Source of the DNA: an uncultured Litoreibacter sp.
Lineage (GTDB): Bacteria; Pseudomonadota; Alphaproteobacteria; Rhodobacterales; Rhodobacteraceae
Length of the DNA stretch: 64,000 nucleotides
Direction of reading: 5' to 3'
NCBI GenBank assembly: GCA_947492995.1
Contig: CANLOU010000001.1
Location: forward strand, 124,001-188,000
Position 1 is the first letter of the stretch. Each line of letters starts with the position of its first letter. The position numbers and the translations under genes were made by a program. Shown here in pieces: positions 40,174 to 48,347 of the stretch. The notes under the pieces are model-generated. The model saw only the letters and a list, made by a program, of their open reading frames with translations. It had not been told where the DNA came from and searched no databases.

Positions 40174-40668
40174 ATGGCCAAGAAGAACCGAAAAACCAAA
40201 CGCACCAAATCCGCAAAGCCGCAGCAATCCAACGCGGCCAAGGCACAGTCCCGCCGCGCGTTCTTGCAATATGGCATCGCGGGTGCGGCGGTGTTGGGCG
40301 TGGGCGGCTATTTCGGGGTCACCTCCCTGCAGGCCTCTATCTGCGAGGCGGACCTGACCAAGCTCGGCAAGGGCACGCCCACCATCGTGCAAATTCACGA
40401 TCCCACCTGCCCCGTCTGCAACGCGCTGCAGCGCGAAACGCGCAAGGCGATCCGCAACATGGATGGCGACCGCCCCGAGCTGCTGGTCGCCAATATCAAA
40501 ACCCTCGAAGGCTCCACCTTCGCGGCAGACCACGGGGTTCCCAACATCACGCTGCTTTTGTTTGACGCCAAAGGCGAGGTGCAGCAAATCCTGCGCGGGC
40601 CGCAGGACCGCGCCGATCTGACACCGCTGTTTGAGGACCTGATGAAGCGCCACAGGCCCCGCTCCTGA
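40174..40668 (+). CDS. Tat-exported thioredoxin-fold protein
   Basis: A 164-residue protein. A long basic N-terminus (Lys/Arg-rich, residues 1-27) leads into SRRAFLQYGIAGAAVLGVGGYFG, a twin-arginine signal or anchor. The body is thioredoxin-like, with PTCPVCNAL holding a CxxC pair (about residues 77-80) and later VPNITLLLF near the cis-proline position (ordinarily cis-Pro precedes). It probably acts as a periplasmic thiol protein; the partner is unknown. ATG 40174 follows AGGGGCGG. It forms a pair with the DUF808 gene. Confidence 0.75.
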   Translation: MAKKNRKTKRTKSAKPQQSNAAKAQSRRAFLQYGIAGAAVLGVGGYFGVTSLQASICEADLTKLGKGTPTIVQIHDPTCPVCNALQRETRKAIRNMDGDRPELLVANIKTLEGSTFAADHGVPNITLLLFDAKGEVQQILRGPQDRADLTPLFEDLMKRHRPRS

Positions 40669-40703
40669 TTGCCTTGTCCGCCCAAACGTAGCAAAACTAT
40701 GAG

Positions 40704-41660
40704 ATGAGCGGATTACTGGCCCTTCTCGACGACGTTGCAGGCATTGCCAAAGTGGCGGCCGCCTCCGTCGATGATGTCATCAGCCAGGCGGCCAAAGCAG
40801 GCGCAAAAGCTGCGGGTGCGGTGATCGACGACGCCGCCGTCACCCCCAAATACGTCACCGGCTTCAAACCCGCCCGCGAGCTGCCAATCGTGTGGCGCAT
40901 CGCGCGCGGGTCGATCAAGAACAAGCTGCTGTTTCTGCTGCCCATCGGGCTACTGCTTGCCAATTTTGCGCCTTGGGTCATCACGCCGCTTTTGATGCTA
41001 GGCGGCGCGTATCTGTGTTTCGAGGGGGCCGAAAAGGTCTACCACCTGTTCAAGCCGCACCACCACGACGCGGACGAGCCAGAGGACCTGACCAAGGACC
41101 CCGCCCATCTTGAGGAAGAGAAGGTCCAGGGCGCGATCAAAACCGATTTCATCCTGTCGGCCGAGATCATGACAATCGCGCTGGCGGAAATTCCCGACAG
41201 CAACATCTATATGGAGGCCGCCACGCTTGGCGCTGTCGCCATCGGCATCACGGTGATGGTCTATGGCTCCGTCGCGCTGATCGTGAAGGCCGATGATTTC
41301 GGGCTGTTCCTGTCTGCCAAGGGCCGGCTGTCGGCCACCCGCGCCTTCGGGCGCGGTATCGTCAAAGCCATGCCCGGCTTCCTGAAGGCGCTGATGATCG
41401 TCGGCACCGCCGCAATGCTGTGGGTCGGCGGCTCCATCGTGATCCACGGGCTCGATGTGATCGGCGCGCCATGGCTCTACGACACCATCCATCATATCGC
41501 CGAAGATGTGGCCTATGCCGTCGGGCAGGCTCAGGGCTTTATCAAATGGGCTGTCACGGCGGCTTTTGACGGCGTGTTCGGGCTGGCGCTTGGCCTTGCG
41601 CTCATTCCCGTCGCAACAAAGGGCATTGTCCCATTGTGGAAGGCGTTGCGCGGGTCTTAA
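40704..41660 (+). CDS. DUF808 (YedI-like) inner membrane protein
   Basis: A 318-residue membrane protein with the DUF808 N-terminus (SGLLALLDDVAGIAKVAAASVDDV). Conserved blocks AVTPKYVTGF and GGAYLCFEGAEKVYHLF are present, with about five to six hydrophobic helices (for example about 75-98, 170-195 and 235-260). A His/Asp-rich cytoplasmic loop (PHHHDADEPED, about 117-127) could bind metal. No function is established for the family. ATG at 40704 has no strong ribosome site. Confidence 0.88.
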   Translation: MSGLLALLDDVAGIAKVAAASVDDVISQAAKAGAKAAGAVIDDAAVTPKYVTGFKPARELPIVWRIARGSIKNKLLFLLPIGLLLANFAPWVITPLLMLGGAYLCFEGAEKVYHLFKPHHHDADEPEDLTKDPAHLEEEKVQGAIKTDFILSAEIMTIALAEIPDSNIYMEAATLGAVAIGITVMVYGSVALIVKADDFGLFLSAKGRLSATRAFGRGIVKAMPGFLKALMIVGTAAMLWVGGSIVIHGLDVIGAPWLYDTIHHIAEDVAYAVGQAQGFIKWAVTAAFDGVFGLALGLALIPVATKGIVPLWKALRGS

Positions 41661-41932
41661 TCCCTCTGTTTGAATTTTGTTCAATTGGTCAGAACACTTG
41701 TCGCGAATCGCAAACAGGTGCCAAGATACCGCAGGGGGATGCCGTGTGACCTGTCAGCACAGCACCATGTTTGTTTAAGGGGTGATGTCGGTTGACGTAC
41801 ATCCGTTTCAGCTTTGGACACCGCAATTGCGTGCCGCGCCCGGCGGCGCGACCTGACGCGTAGGTAAACCCGTTTCAAATTCAAACCAAAACGCGCGCTG
41901 GCGCTAACAACACTCAATAGGGAATATCTAAA

Positions 41933-42019
41933 ATGACCTCCTTTCTTTACACAGGGTTCACCGATCTCACCGGCACCGGCTTTTCGGGCATTGAATTCGG
42001 AAGTTTCGATTTTGTCTAA
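41933..42019 (+). pseudogene. 28-codon start of the RTX gene, separated by an in-frame TAA
   Basis: ATG 41933, preceded by AGGGAA, opens a 28-codon frame (MTSFLYTGFTDLTGTGF...FDFV) ending at TAA 42017-42019. The downstream RTX frame continues in the same phase from the very next base. N-terminal motifs of this kind start related Rhodobacterales RTX proteins, so a nonsense mutation in a once continuous gene is the simplest reading. A short independent peptide is less likely. A sequencing or assembly error is also possible. Confidence 0.55.
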
Positions 42020-43435
42020 GTGGCGCAAGACGCACTTGTGTACCACGGGACCCCCTCCGGACGCGCCTTCAACGCGGCAGATGACGACGACATTTCCGGG
42101 TTAAGCATTCAGGTGGCCGGACAGGTGATCTCTTCGGGGCCCTCTATCAGCCTCAACACCTTTCCAGGCAACACAATAACCGGCTCCAATGTCGAGGTTC
42201 TTTCGACGGGTGTCGTGTCTTCGGATTTCAGTTCGGCTATCTTTATCGGCGGCTCAACTGGCAGTGACAGCAATTCGGTCACCAACAATGGCATCGTGAA
42301 TGGCAGGACGGGAATCCAAATGGTTTCCAGCAATTCATCCATCATCAATAACGGCACAATAAGCGCCACGTTCACGGGGATTGAAATCGGCGCCAGAGAC
42401 AATAATCAGGTCATCAATACCGGGTCCATCAACGCGCTCGTCGGCGTCGAGATGTCAGACCCTAATAGCACCGGAAATGACAGTGAGCTGATCAACAGCG
42501 GCACCATTTCCGGAACGGAATTTTCTGTCGAAGGCGGCCGCGGGAACGACACCGTCACCAACAGCGGCACCTTGAACGGCGATGTGGAACTGGGAAGCGG
42601 GACCAACGCGCTGACAAATTCCGGCCAAATCAACGGCGACGTCAGCGCCTCCACGGACGCGGGCACCGAGATGACGGTCATCAACAGTGGCGTCATCGAC
42701 GGGGTGGTGTCGCTGTCCAACGACGGCGACATCTACCGTGCCATCGGCGACGGTCAGGCGTTTGGGGTCAATGGCGGCAATGGTGTGGACGAGATCATCG
42801 GCGGCAGCGCCGAGGATAATTTCTTCGGCGGCTCCAGCGGCGACACGCTGAACGGGCGCGGCGGTGATGACATCATTGATGGCGGCACGGGCGACGACAC
42901 CATCATCGGCGGCGACGGCGACGACATCCTGTTCGGTGGCATCGGCCTTGATGTCATGCGCGGAGGCGATGGTAACGATGAGATGGAGGGCGGGCTGAAC
43001 GACGACACGATGTCTGGCGGCAATGACGAGGACATCCTGATCGGCGGCATCGGCGATGACGTGCTGTTCGGCGGCAATGGTGACGACACCCTGATCGGCG
43101 GGGCGGGCCGCGACGTGCTGCGCGCGGGCGACGGCGCCGACACCTTCATCTTCGAAGCGCTCAGCGACAGCGGCGTCGGGGCGGCCCGCGACGTCATCAA
43201 CGGGTTTGATGTGGGCCAGGATGTGATCGACCTGCGCGACATCTCAGGCGACACGCTGACGTTCCGTGGCAGCGCGGGCTTCACCGGGTCGGGCGATGCG
43301 GAACTGCGGCTGGTCGTGACCGGATCGGGCTTCACCGTGGCAATCGTGGACGAAGACGGCGACGGCAGCACCGACTTCCAAATCCTGGTGCGCGGGGCGG
43401 ATGGCACACTGACGGAAAACGATTTCCTGCTCTAA
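42020..43435 (+). CDS. RTX (hemolysin-type) calcium-binding repeat protein, probably 5'-interrupted
   Basis: 471 codons from GTG 42020. Residues about 30-245 are Asn/Ser/Gly-rich strands repeating NSGTI-like units, suggesting a beta-helix. Residues about 250-375 hold about a dozen nonapeptides of the form GGxGxDxIxG, which bind calcium. The last 95 residues look like the usual C-terminal secretion region (DTFIF...DVINGFDVGQDVIDL). Proteins of this type leave by type I secretion; no transporter genes are nearby. GTG has no ribosome site and follows an in-frame TAA, so expression is doubtful. Confidence 0.82.
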   Translation: MAQDALVYHGTPSGRAFNAADDDDISGLSIQVAGQVISSGPSISLNTFPGNTITGSNVEVLSTGVVSSDFSSAIFIGGSTGSDSNSVTNNGIVNGRTGIQMVSSNSSIINNGTISATFTGIEIGARDNNQVINTGSINALVGVEMSDPNSTGNDSELINSGTISGTEFSVEGGRGNDTVTNSGTLNGDVELGSGTNALTNSGQINGDVSASTDAGTEMTVINSGVIDGVVSLSNDGDIYRAIGDGQAFGVNGGNGVDEIIGGSAEDNFFGGSSGDTLNGRGGDDIIDGGTGDDTIIGGDGDDILFGGIGLDVMRGGDGNDEMEGGLNDDTMSGGNDEDILIGGIGDDVLFGGNGDDTLIGGAGRDVLRAGDGADTFIFEALSDSGVGAARDVINGFDVGQDVIDLRDISGDTLTFRGSAGFTGSGDAELRLVVTGSGFTVAIVDEDGDGSTDFQILVRGADGTLTENDFLL

Positions 43436-43442
43436 AATGGGC

Positions 43443-43469
43443 GACGGGCGGGGCCAGCCCCCGCCCGTC
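43443..43469 (+). terminator. GC-rich terminator hairpin after the RTX gene
   Basis: GACGGGCGGGG and CCCCGCCCGTC form a perfect 11-bp stem with a five-base loop, seven bases after the RTX stop. No T-tract follows. Confidence 0.65.
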
Positions 43470-43493
43470 ACAGCCGCGACCACCCGCATCAAA

Positions 43494-43526
43494 GACACAT
43501 AAAATACACATGCTTTACACATGTGC
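43494..43526 (+). repeat. Three 11-bp-phased TACACAT repeats upstream of DUF484
   Basis: GACACAT (43494), TACACAT (43505) and TACACAT (43516) start exactly 11 bases apart. They end about 50 bases before the expected transcription start set by the TATAAT box at 43561. Spacing and position suit an activator of the OmpR/PhoB type. A matching set lies at 12522-12565. Confidence 0.6.
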
Positions 43527-43560
43527 GCATTTCGTCAGTGAATTTTGCAAACGCTACCGC

Positions 43561-43566
43561 TATAAT
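43561..43566 (+). promoter_or_regulatory. Candidate -10 box of the DUF484-xerC operon
   Basis: TATAAT is a perfect -10 element 48 bases before the DUF484 start codon. The -35 position (GTGAAT at 43538-43543) is poor, which would fit a promoter needing an activator at the upstream phased repeats. Confidence 0.5.
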
Positions 43567-43613
43567 CGCGCAAAATGCCCCGGAAAACGGGGAGCATCAT
43601 ATTGAGGACAGCG

Positions 43614-44315
43614 ATGACCGAGCAGGCAGCGGTGCTAGACGCACTCCGTCAGAAAATATTGGACGACCCCGAGGTTATCCTTGAAGATCAAACGCTTATG
43701 AAGGCGTTGATCGACGCCAATGAACGCACGCTTGGCGGCAATATCGTCGATCTGCGCGGCATCGCGATGGAACGTCTGGAAAGCCGGCTGGACCGGCTGG
43801 AAGACACCCACCGCTCCGTCATCGCCGCCGCCTATGAGAACCTCGCGGGCACAAATCTCATCCACAACGCCGTCCTGCGCGCGCTGGAGCCCATAAATTT
43901 CCCGTCATTTTTACAATCTTTGTCTGGTGATTTGCTGGAAGCCCTGCGCGTCTCGCGCCTGCGGCTGATCCTCGAATCCAAGGAACATGACGGCCCCTCC
44001 ATCGGGTTCGAAGACGTGCTGTCCATCGTGGAACCCGGCGTCATCGACCACTACATCACCGCAGGCCGCAACATGACCGTGCGGCCCGTGACCTTGCGAC
44101 AGGTCTCGCCCGCCTCACCCGATGTGTACGGCGACAACGCCGCCTACATCAAATCCGAGGCGCTGCTGAAACTCGATCTGGGCGACGGGAGGCTCCCCGG
44201 CTTGCTCATCATGGGGTCCGAGGACCCGCATCAGTTCCGCCCCAACCAAGGCACCGATTTGCTGATCTTTTTCTGCAGCGCATTTGAACGCGCCATTCGC
44301 AGATGGCTGGCTTAA
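43614..44315 (+). CDS. DUF484 family protein
   Basis: A 233-residue protein with the DUF484 layout: an N-terminal helical part (about residues 1-70) and a GAF-like domain (about 75-230). Family members are almost always encoded directly before xerC, as here, but their role is unknown. ATG 43614 has GAGGACA upstream; an in-frame start at 43575 would run into the promoter region. The last 13 bases overlap xerC. Confidence 0.92.
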   Translation: MTEQAAVLDALRQKILDDPEVILEDQTLMKALIDANERTLGGNIVDLRGIAMERLESRLDRLEDTHRSVIAAAYENLAGTNLIHNAVLRALEPINFPSFLQSLSGDLLEALRVSRLRLILESKEHDGPSIGFEDVLSIVEPGVIDHYITAGRNMTVRPVTLRQVSPASPDVYGDNAAYIKSEALLKLDLGDGRLPGLLIMGSEDPHQFRPNQGTDLLIFFCSAFERAIRRWLA

Positions 44316-45232
44316 TCTCCCCCGCTGCTCGGGACACGCTCGAACATTGGCTCAAACATCTCTCCGCGCTGGACGGGGTGGCCGAGAACACTCTCGACGC
44401 CTACCGCCGCGACGTGCTGGGCTTCGTCGCCTTCATGACCCAGCATTTCGGGGAGGAAACCGGCCTCGCGCCGCTGAAACGCATCAAACCCACCGACATG
44501 CGGGCCTGGATGGCGCAGGAACGCAGCCGAGGCGTGGCCGCACGGTCGCTGGCGCGGGAATTGTCCGCCGTCAAATCCTTCTACCGCTGGTTTTCCGAGC
44601 GTGACGGGTTCGAACCCACCGCCGTGCTCGCGACCCGCTCCCCCAAGTTCCAAAAGAAGCTGCCAAGACCGCTGGCCCAAGATGCCGCGAAAGCGATGAT
44701 CGAAACGGTCGAGATGCAGTCGCCAAAGGACTGGATCTCCGCCCGTGACGTGGCCGTGGTGACGCTGCTCTATGGCTGCGGGCTGCGCATATCAGAGGCG
44801 CTCAGCCTCAAAGGCAAAGACGCGCCCCTGCCCGACGTGCTGCGCATCAAAGGCAAAGGCGGCAAGGAACGCATTGTCCCCGTTCTGGACGCGGCCAAAC
44901 GCGCCGTGGACCGATATACCCATGCCTTGCCCTACCAGCTAGAGCCCGACGAGGCGCTGTTCAAAGGCGCGCGCGGCGGCGCGCTCTCCCCCCGCCTCAT
45001 CGCCAAGGCGATGGAAAACGCCCGTATGCAGCTGGGCCTGCCCGCCACCGCCACGCCCCACGCCATGCGCCATTCCTTCGCCACGCATCTGCTGGAAGCT
45101 GGCGGCGATCTGCGTGCCATTCAGGAACTGCTCGGCCACGCGTCGCTTTCCACCACGCAGGCCTATACCGCCGTCGACACAGCCCGCCTGATGGAGGTCT
45201 ATGCCGACGCCCACCCCCGTGGACGCGGCTAG
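44303..45232 (+). CDS. xerC: Tyrosine recombinase XerC
   Basis: A 309-residue site-specific recombinase that resolves chromosome dimers at dif with XerD. The SAM-like N-domain spans about residues 8-100. The catalytic set is visible: Arg in GCGLRISEAL (about 161), Lys in GKGGKER, HAMRH (His-x-x-Arg), GHAS and the nucleophile Tyr in TTQAYT (about 291). The start codon lies inside the end of DUF484. It is a chromosomal recombinase, not a mobile-element integrase, judging by the context. Confidence 0.94.
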   Translation: MAGLISPAARDTLEHWLKHLSALDGVAENTLDAYRRDVLGFVAFMTQHFGEETGLAPLKRIKPTDMRAWMAQERSRGVAARSLARELSAVKSFYRWFSERDGFEPTAVLATRSPKFQKKLPRPLAQDAAKAMIETVEMQSPKDWISARDVAVVTLLYGCGLRISEALSLKGKDAPLPDVLRIKGKGGKERIVPVLDAAKRAVDRYTHALPYQLEPDEALFKGARGGALSPRLIAKAMENARMQLGLPATATPHAMRHSFATHLLEAGGDLRAIQELLGHASLSTTQAYTAVDTARLMEVYADAHPRGRG

Positions 45233-45358
45233 AAAGTCAAAAACTGGGACTCCCACTCCTCATCTCACGTCTTTGTGTTGAAATGTGGGGATGTCGTGTC
45301 TGGCCATATCTCCCAAATCTGCGACACCCTGACGCATACTTTCCCGGGAGACACACTC

Positions 45359-45943
45359 ATGAACATCCGCACTATCCTCGCCACTGGCGCCGCCGCACTG
45401 GCCTTCACTTCCGGCGCTCATGCCGCCGATTGCAAAACCGATGTCGAAGACGCCTTCGACCTGACCGGCGCGCAGATTGAAGAAATTTACGCCTGCATCT
45501 CTGACAAGATGCTTGAAGGCTACACCAAGGGCGATAACGAGGTCGCCGCCGTCTACCGCACATGGACACCCACCGCGACACGCCCCGCCGTGGCCGGTCC
45601 GCATGGCAACCGTTTGCTGAACACTTTCGCCAATGACATCGCTGCCGAGCAGTACCTCAAGTTCGAGGAAGAGGGCGTCGTGATGCCAGCAGGCTCCGTG
45701 CTCGCCAAGGAATCCATCAAGGTCAACGTCAAGAAGTCCAAGGCGGTCGTGGGCCCGCTCTTCATCATGACCAAGGGCGAAGCCGGTGCGGCCCCTGATG
45801 CGGGCGACTGGATCTATTCCGCCGTGCAGCCCGGCGGCAAGCCGATGAAGATCAAGCAAAGCTTCTGCCACAACTGCCACGAGGCCTTTGAGGGACAGGA
45901 CGCGCTGGGCTACCCGCTCGAAGAGGTTCGCGTTTCCAACTAA
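45359..45943 (+). CDS. Cytochrome P460 family protein
   Basis: A 194-residue secreted protein with signal MNIRTILATGAAALAFTSGAHA. A P460-like beta-sheet domain follows, with VYRTWTPTATRP, HGNRLLNTFAND and FIMTKGEAG. The haem motif CHNCH (about residues 174-178) binds haem c covalently. Relatives oxidise hydroxylamine or detoxify NO; the substrate is not evident here. ATG 45359 follows GGGAG. Stands alone, followed by a strong terminator. Confidence 0.88.
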   Translation: MNIRTILATGAAALAFTSGAHAADCKTDVEDAFDLTGAQIEEIYACISDKMLEGYTKGDNEVAAVYRTWTPTATRPAVAGPHGNRLLNTFANDIAAEQYLKFEEEGVVMPAGSVLAKESIKVNVKKSKAVVGPLFIMTKGEAGAAPDAGDWIYSAVQPGGKPMKIKQSFCHNCHEAFEGQDALGYPLEEVRVSN

Positions 45944-45960
45944 GCGCCACAACTCAAAGC

Positions 45961-45995
45961 CAAGGCCCGCGCAGGACGCATCCGCGCGGGCCTTG
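45961..45995 (+). terminator. Terminator after the cytochrome P460 gene
   Basis: CAAGGCCCGCGC (45961-45972) pairs with GCGCGGGCCTTG (45984-45995) over 12 bp, with a further GGA/TCC stem inside the loop. It is followed by TTGCGTC rather than a full T-run. Confidence 0.75.
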
Positions 45996-46357
45996 TTGCG
46001 TCTGGCGGGGGTGCTGCGCACGGTCCGGTAAGATGTCGCTAACGCGCCGCCGCTATATCTGCCCGCGATCGATCCTTCGGCCTGACACGCCGTCGTAGAC
46101 AAGAGTGGCCTCCTATGGATGGGCACGGGTTCGCAGCACTGCGGGGCCGGAGCAGCTTTCATACAGGTTCACCGGTGAATTTGGGTGCAGCGGGGCAAGG
46201 TCCCCGATGCGTTGGGCTATGCCACGACTTGGCGGCGCCGCCTCTTTCCCTACCCATAACGCGAGACGCCCAGCCTCCTCTGCCGACCCCGTGTTGCGCG
46301 GCAGATTTGTTGCGTCAATTTGTTGCGTCAGGGGCGAATTTCCGTCATGACGCTGAA
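45996..46357. other. Long gene-free stretch before pcs
   Basis: No convincing gene is seen in these 362 bases. They contain a perfect 12-bp palindrome TTCACCGGTGAA at 46168-46179 and a perfect tandem repeat of a 13-base unit at 46305-46330. The pcs start follows 27 bases later. Open frames here lack family features and normal codon use. I could not match the region to a known structured RNA. Confidence 0.6.
46305..46330 (+). repeat. Tandem 13-bp repeat upstream of pcs
   Basis: ATTTGTTGCGTCA occurs twice head to tail (46305-46317 and 46318-46330), 28 bases before the pcs start codon. It could be a double protein site or lie in the leader of the mRNA. Confidence 0.55.
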
Positions 46358-47056
46358 ATGACACCACAGATTAAAGCTCTTTCCGTTCATTTATTCACCG
46401 CAACCGGCGCCGTATTCGCCATGCTGGCGATGCTCGCCGCTGTCGACGAAAAATGGGCGTTGATGTTTTTGTGGTTGGTGGTGGCCTTCGGGGTTGATGG
46501 CATCGACGGGCCGCTGGCGCGCAAATACGACGTCAAACAATACGCGCCCCAATTTGACGGGGTGCTGCTCGATCTGATTATCGACTACCTGACCTATGTG
46601 TTCATCCCCGCTTTTGCGCTGTTCCAATCCGGGCTGTTCGAGGGCTGGACCGGGTGGTTCGTCATCATCGTCATCACCTTCGCATCCGCCATGTATTTCT
46701 GCGACACGCGCATGAAAACAAAGGATAACTCCTTCTCCGGCTTCCCAGGGTGCTGGAACATGGTGGCAGTCGTTGTCTTTGCCCTAGAGCCTAATTTCTG
46801 GATCATTTTGGTGCTGGTGACGGTGCTGGCCGTCGCGATGTTCCTGCCGCTCAAATTCGTTCACCCCGTGCGCACGGAACGCTGGCGGGTTGTGACGCTG
46901 CCGATGGCCTTGGGCTGGACCTTCTTTGCCGGCTGGGCGGCATGGGTGGATTTCGACCCGCAAAGCTGGGCGCATTGGGGCCTGATCGTGACCTCGGTCT
47001 ACCTGCTCTTCGCAGGCGTGGCGCAGCAATTCCTCTATGAGCGCAAAGCGGTCTAG
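46358..47056 (+). CDS. pcs: Phosphatidylcholine synthase
   Basis: A 232-residue membrane enzyme condensing CDP-diacylglycerol with choline. It has about seven to eight hydrophobic helices. The modified CDP-alcohol phosphotransferase motif reads DGIDGPLAR, then FDGVLLDLIID (about residues 43-74), with the wider spacing typical of Pcs. This pathway is largely confined to bacteria such as rhizobia and Rhodobacterales that make phosphatidylcholine. ATG 46358 was chosen because the family N-terminus begins there. Confidence 0.92.
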   Translation: MTPQIKALSVHLFTATGAVFAMLAMLAAVDEKWALMFLWLVVAFGVDGIDGPLARKYDVKQYAPQFDGVLLDLIIDYLTYVFIPAFALFQSGLFEGWTGWFVIIVITFASAMYFCDTRMKTKDNSFSGFPGCWNMVAVVVFALEPNFWIILVLVTVLAVAMFLPLKFVHPVRTERWRVVTLPMALGWTFFAGWAAWVDFDPQSWAHWGLIVTSVYLLFAGVAQQFLYERKAV

Positions 47057-47889
47057 AACCGCGTCAGCACCACCCCACCGATAATCAACGCAGCCGCGAC
47101 CGCTTTCTGGCGGTCCATGCGGTCGCCAAAGATCAGCCACCCGATCAGGACGGCAAACAGGATCGACGTCTCTCGCAGCGCGGTGACCAGCGCGATCGGC
47201 GCGACGGTCATGGCCCAGACCGCCACCGCATAGGCCCCGTAGGACGCGCCCGCCGCAACGGTGTTCAGCCCCCAGATCCGCAAATCCGACGTGAACACCG
47301 CACGCCCTTTCAGGGCCACGCAGATTGGCGTGAAAAACACCGCGTCCATCACGAACAACCACGCCACGTAAGCCACAGCGTCGCCCGACACCCGCGCGCC
47401 CAACCCGTCCACAATCGAATACCCCGCCGTGGCCATGGCCGAGCCCAGTGCAAGCGGCACCAGCCGCGCGGATTCCGCATTCGCAAACACCCCCCGCGCC
47501 ATCATCAAGATGCCGCAGCCCAGCACCACGATGCCCAGATATTCCATGCCGCCAATCGGGTCCGACAGCAGCCAGAAGCTCAGCCCCAACACCATCATCG
47601 GGGCCGCCCCCCGCGCGATGGGATAGACGCGGCTCAGATCGCCATGCTCGTAGGCATAGGCGAGGAAAAGTTTGTAGGCCGAATGAAACACCCCCGACCC
47701 CAGCAACCACCACCACACCGCGGCGTCGGGAAAGTCGCGTGTCATGGCGATGGCCAAGCCAAACCCGCCCTGCACCAGCGTCAGGATCATCATCCCCGTC
47801 ATCTTGTCCGCGCCGGTCTTAATCAACGCGTTCCAGGTTGCGTGCAGGAACGCCGCGCCCAGCACGGCGAGGAACACAAACAGCGTCAA
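47053..47889 (-). CDS. DMT-superfamily transporter (EamA type)
   Basis: A 278-residue transporter with about ten helices in two EamA repeats. The start is inferred as TTG 47889, which overlaps the ogt stop codon (TTGA); the long upstream open frame is antisense-like and antiparallel to no family sequence. GTG 47880 is an alternative. The substrate is unknown. Its stop overlaps the convergent pcs stop region by four bases. It seems to be the third gene of an LRR-ogt-transporter chain. Confidence 0.83.
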   Translation of the reverse strand: MTLFVFLAVLGAAFLHATWNALIKTGADKMTGMMILTLVQGGFGLAIAMTRDFPDAAVWWWLLGSGVFHSAYKLFLAYAYEHGDLSRVYPIARGAAPMMVLGLSFWLLSDPIGGMEYLGIVVLGCGILMMARGVFANAESARLVPLALGSAMATAGYSIVDGLGARVSGDAVAYVAWLFVMDAVFFTPICVALKGRAVFTSDLRIWGLNTVAAGASYGAYAVAVWAMTVAPIALVTALRETSILFAVLIGWLIFGDRMDRQKAVAAALIIGGVVLTRF

Positions 47890-48347
47890 ATCAACAGCCC
47901 CGCAGCGCCTTCCAGCTTCAACAAGGCCACCTTGGTTTCGATGCCCCGTCGCCCCGAATAGCCACCAAGCGAGCTCGCCCCCAGCACGCGGTGACACGGG
48001 ATCAGGATCGCCAAAGGGTTCGCCCCGCAGGCCTGCCCAATTGCTTGCGCCGAGACGCCCAGCTCTGCCGCCAGATCGCCGTAAGTGCGCGTCTCCCCAT
48101 AAGGGATCGCGCAAAGGGAGGTGTAAAATTTTTGCTGGAACCCGCTGCCCTCCGGTTTCAAAGGGACAGAAAAATTTTTCACCGCGCCGGAGAAATAGCC
48201 CTCCAATTCCGCCACCGCCGCGCGCAGCAGATCCGTCTCTGCCACCCCGCCCGAACTGCTCCAGTCCAGCGCCGCAATGCCCCCGTCCCGTTCGGTCAGG
48301 GTCAAACGGCCAACGGGGCTATCGAGGGAAGCGGTAAAGCTAGCCAC
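47886..48347 (-). CDS. ogt: Methylated-DNA-protein cysteine methyltransferase
   Basis: A 153-residue suicide DNA-repair enzyme that removes methyl groups from O6-methylguanine. The acceptor motif is IPCHRVLG (Cys at about residue 118). IPYGETRTYGDLA and the helix-turn-helix AIGQACGANPLAI precede it. It starts with GTG 48347 (or TTG 48350), inside the end of the LRR gene, and its stop overlaps the transporter start. No Ada-type regulatory domain is attached. Confidence 0.93.
   Translation of the reverse strand: MASFTASLDSPVGRLTLTERDGGIAALDWSSSGGVAETDLLRAAVAELEGYFSGAVKNFSVPLKPEGSGFQQKFYTSLCAIPYGETRTYGDLAAELGVSAQAIGQACGANPLAILIPCHRVLGASSLGGYSGRRGIETKVALLKLEGAAGLLI

Noticed and set aside
44303..45232. 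Integrase of a genomic island
   Set aside because: The gene sits directly after DUF484 in the chromosomal xerC position, and no attachment sites, tRNA or mobile genes are close.
45996..46357. A structured RNA such as SRP RNA, tmRNA or a riboswitch before pcs
   Set aside because: The region is long and GC-rich with some palindromes, but none of the conserved cores of those RNAs could be found.
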